From CAVVPY01 sp963750295 (GTDB taxonomy: Bacteria; Actinomycetota; Actinomycetes; Mycobacteriales; Jatrophihabitantaceae), in contig CAVVPY010000005.1 of the NCBI GenBank assembly GCA_963750295.1, positions 186,001-250,000 on the forward strand: DNA of 64,000 bases, in the 5' to 3' direction. This document shows positions 62,487 through 64,000 of the stretch, in pieces; the stretch's first letter is position 1; every line of letters begins with the position of its first letter. Made by a program: the position numbers and the translations under genes. Below the pieces are notes generated by a model. It worked only from the letters and a program-made list of their open reading frames with translations. It was not told the origin of the DNA and searched no databases.

Positions 62487-63872
62487 TCACAGGGCCTGAC
62501 TGACGGTGGACATGTTGAAGTCGGGGATGCGCAGCGCGGGCATGGCGCTGCGGCGGAACCAGTCGCTCCACTCGCGCGACATGGCTCGCTCGGTGCGGCT
62601 GACCTCGCTCGCACGTCCCATCAGCGCGATCGGCGACTCGTTGAACCGGAAGTTGTTCACGGCGCCGCGGACCTTCCCGTCCTCGACCAGGTAGACGCCG
62701 TCGCGCGTCAAGCCGGTGAGCAACAGCGTCTGCGGATCGACCTCGCGGATGTACCAGAGGCAGGTCAGCAGCAGCCCGCGTTCGGTCGAGGCGACCATGT
62801 CGTCCAGGCTCGCCGTCCCGCCGCCGTCGAGGATCAGGTTGTCGACGTGACGCTGTGCCTGCGCGCCGGTGCGCTCGGCCCACCCGCGCGGAGCGATCAG
62901 ATTCGTCAGCACACCGTCGCTGATCCAGTCGACGGGCGGGCTCGGTGCACCGTTGTCGAAGACGGACATCAGCCCGCCCAGCGCCTCGGTGACGATCTGG
63001 AACGGGGTGCATTCGAGGCCGGGGTAGGCCGGGTCGGAATACAACCGCAGCGGCAGCGGCGACAGTCGCGACCCGATGCGGGTGGCACCGTCGCGCGCGG
63101 CGTACACGTTGCGGCCCTCGGCGGCGTCGCGCGCCGAGGCGGTCCAGTAGGCGTAGATCATCAGATCGGCCACAGCGGTCGGCGGCAGGATCGTCTCGTA
63201 GCGGCCGGCCGGCAGGTCGATGTGGTTCGCCGCCCAGTCCAGCCGCTGGTCGAGGTCGCCGGTCAGCGCGTCGACGTCGATCTCTGTGTAGTCCGCGCCC
63301 TGCCGGCTCACGTACGCCGAGCGGGTGAGGTCGGCGGACTTGCCGTTGATCTCGACCCGGCCGTCGGGCTGGTCGAAGCGGCGCCGCAGGCCGGTCGAGG
63401 TGCCGACGAAGGTCGAGCTCAGGTGATGCTCGGCGAACCCGAACAGCCGGCGATCGGCCTTGTGCCAGCGGGCAAACGCGGCACCGAGTGCGGGCGCGAA
63501 CTCGGCGAAGACCTCGATGCCGGTCGCGACGGGCTCGGCCGACCAGTCGTCGTCGTGCCCGTAGTTCTCGATCAGCGGTGCGGCGTCCTCGGCGGGGGGG
63601 TCGGTGCGGCCGGCGTGCTCGGATGCGCGGACGAGGGCGTCCACCTCGTCCGCCGTGCTGACCGCGCGGGTGACCAATCCCGCCCGCGTTCCGTCCGAGC
63701 CGTCGAAGGTCGAGATGACGCTGACCGAGCGGGTGCGCATCTGCCCGTTCGTGGTCAGGCTGTTGCCTGCCCAGCGCAGGTTCGCCTCGGTATGTTCGGT
63801 GCCGACGACGACGCAGCCGTCCGCATGTGAGGCCGCGAGTGCGGTCTCGACGATCTCCTGCATCGAGCTCAT
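62487..63872 (-). CDS. pmbA: TldE/PmbA-family metallopeptidase-like subunit
   Basis: 461 residues. The PmbA/TldE subunit of the heterodimeric TldD/TldE protease that trims modified peptides and short unfolded peptides. Blocks VGTEHTEANLRWAGNSLTTNG in part, GLRRRFDQPDGRVEINGKSADLTRSAYVS in part and LLLTCLWYIREVDPQTLLLTG in part are typical of this subunit, which lacks the HExxxH zinc motif found in TldD. The ATG overlaps the tldD stop by one base (TGATG), so the pair is co-translated. Confidence 0.9.
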   Translation of the reverse strand: MSSMQEIVETALAASHADGCVVVGTEHTEANLRWAGNSLTTNGQMRTRSVSVISTFDGSDGTRAGLVTRAVSTADEVDALVRASEHAGRTDPPAEDAAPLIENYGHDDDWSAEPVATGIEVFAEFAPALGAAFARWHKADRRLFGFAEHHLSSTFVGTSTGLRRRFDQPDGRVEINGKSADLTRSAYVSRQGADYTEIDVDALTGDLDQRLDWAANHIDLPAGRYETILPPTAVADLMIYAYWTASARDAAEGRNVYAARDGATRIGSRLSPLPLRLYSDPAYPGLECTPFQIVTEALGGLMSVFDNGAPSPPVDWISDGVLTNLIAPRGWAERTGAQAQRHVDNLILDGGGTASLDDMVASTERGLLLTCLWYIREVDPQTLLLTGLTRDGVYLVEDGKVRGAVNNFRFNESPIALMGRASEVSRTERAMSREWSDWFRRSAMPALRIPDFNMSTVSQAL

Positions 63873-64000
63873 CAGCGACCGCCCTCCGCAACGGTGTTCA
63901 AGATCCGCACGCCGCGGAACAGCGCCGAGGGACAGCCGTGCGAGACGGGCGCCACCTGTCCCGGTTGACCCTTACCGCATTGGAACGAACCGCCCAGGAC
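63872..64000 (-). CDS. tldD: TldD-family metalloprotease, C-terminal end only
   Basis: Only the last 42 residues are in the window; the gene continues past 64000. The visible part reads from GGSFQCGKGQPGQVAPVSHG to the end RILNTVAEGGR, which matches the conserved C-terminus of TldD, including the CGKGQPGQ and SHGCPSALF blocks. Its catalytic HExxxH region lies outside the window. The stop overlaps the pmbA start. Confidence 0.85.
   Translation of the reverse strand, partial: VLGGSFQCGKGQPGQVAPVSHGCPSALFRGVRILNTVAEGGR

Overview
High-GC DNA with dense, often 1-8 nt overlapping genes, frequent GTG starts, a complete ergothioneine cluster, an Fha/PstP/RodA/PbpA/PknB cell-division signalling operon, GTP-type PEP carboxykinase and HelD: this is chromosomal DNA of an actinomycete (Actinomycetota). 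The gene mix suggests a Frankiales/Nakamurellales/Jatrophihabitans-like lineage rather than Mycobacterium or Streptomyces, but the genus is inference. I see no insertion sequence, phage, integrase or CRISPR array.

Layout. 0-10.2 kb: the 3' part of a large NAD-glutamate dehydrogenase, an RsbW-like ATPase, GDPD and rhodanese genes, a SipW-type signal peptidase with two secreted proteins that look like its clients (a TasA/camelysin-like protein and a LamG-like protein), an msrA-fpg oxidative-repair pair and a small DUF6191-like gene. 10.6-27.7 kb: a large surface-polymer cluster with an adenylate kinase paralogue, GT2 enzymes, two CDP-alcohol phosphotransferases, a TagGH-type ABC exporter, a LicC-like cytidylyltransferase, two Stealth sugar-phosphate transferases, a GT2-TagF fusion, two sulfotransferases and a sugar epimerase. 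Together these suggest a phosphodiester-linked, teichoic-acid-like polymer that may be sulfated. 28.0 kb: tRNA-Leu(CAG). 28.2-35.9 kb: fhaA-fhaB-pstP-rodA-pbpA-pknB, without pknA and preceded by a short translationally coupled leader ORF. 36.0-42.5 kb: helD, a small Lys/Ala/Pro-rich protein, a 63-bp tandem palindromic repeat, a three-gene E1alpha/E1beta/E2 2-oxoacid dehydrogenase operon and a 50-residue protein. 42.6-49.5 kb: a stress protein, a thioredoxin-NHL fusion, an MFS exporter, an AhpD-like protein, DUF2630 and an OmpR/EnvZ-type two-component system. 49.6-55.1 kb: egtE-egtA-egtB-egtC-egtD. 55.2-59.2 kb: a class III adenylyl cyclase/ATPase/TPR protein facing a stand-alone cyclic-nucleotide-binding protein. 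59.3-64.0 kb: a Nudix hydrolase, pckG, a DinB-like protein and the pmbA/tldD pair, with tldD cut by the window end.

Connections. A near-consensus cAMP-receptor (CRP/GlxR) box lies just upstream of a good -35/-10 pair for the TasA-like gene, so cAMP made by enzymes such as the 55-kb cyclase could control the extracellular SipW/TasA module. An ECF (SigH/SigR-like) promoter candidate precedes egtA, which fits thiol-stress control of ergothioneine. The most promising under-described systems are the SipW/TasA/LamG cassette with its CRP box and the possibly sulfated teichoic-acid-like cluster. All functions are read from sequence motifs; no database search was run.
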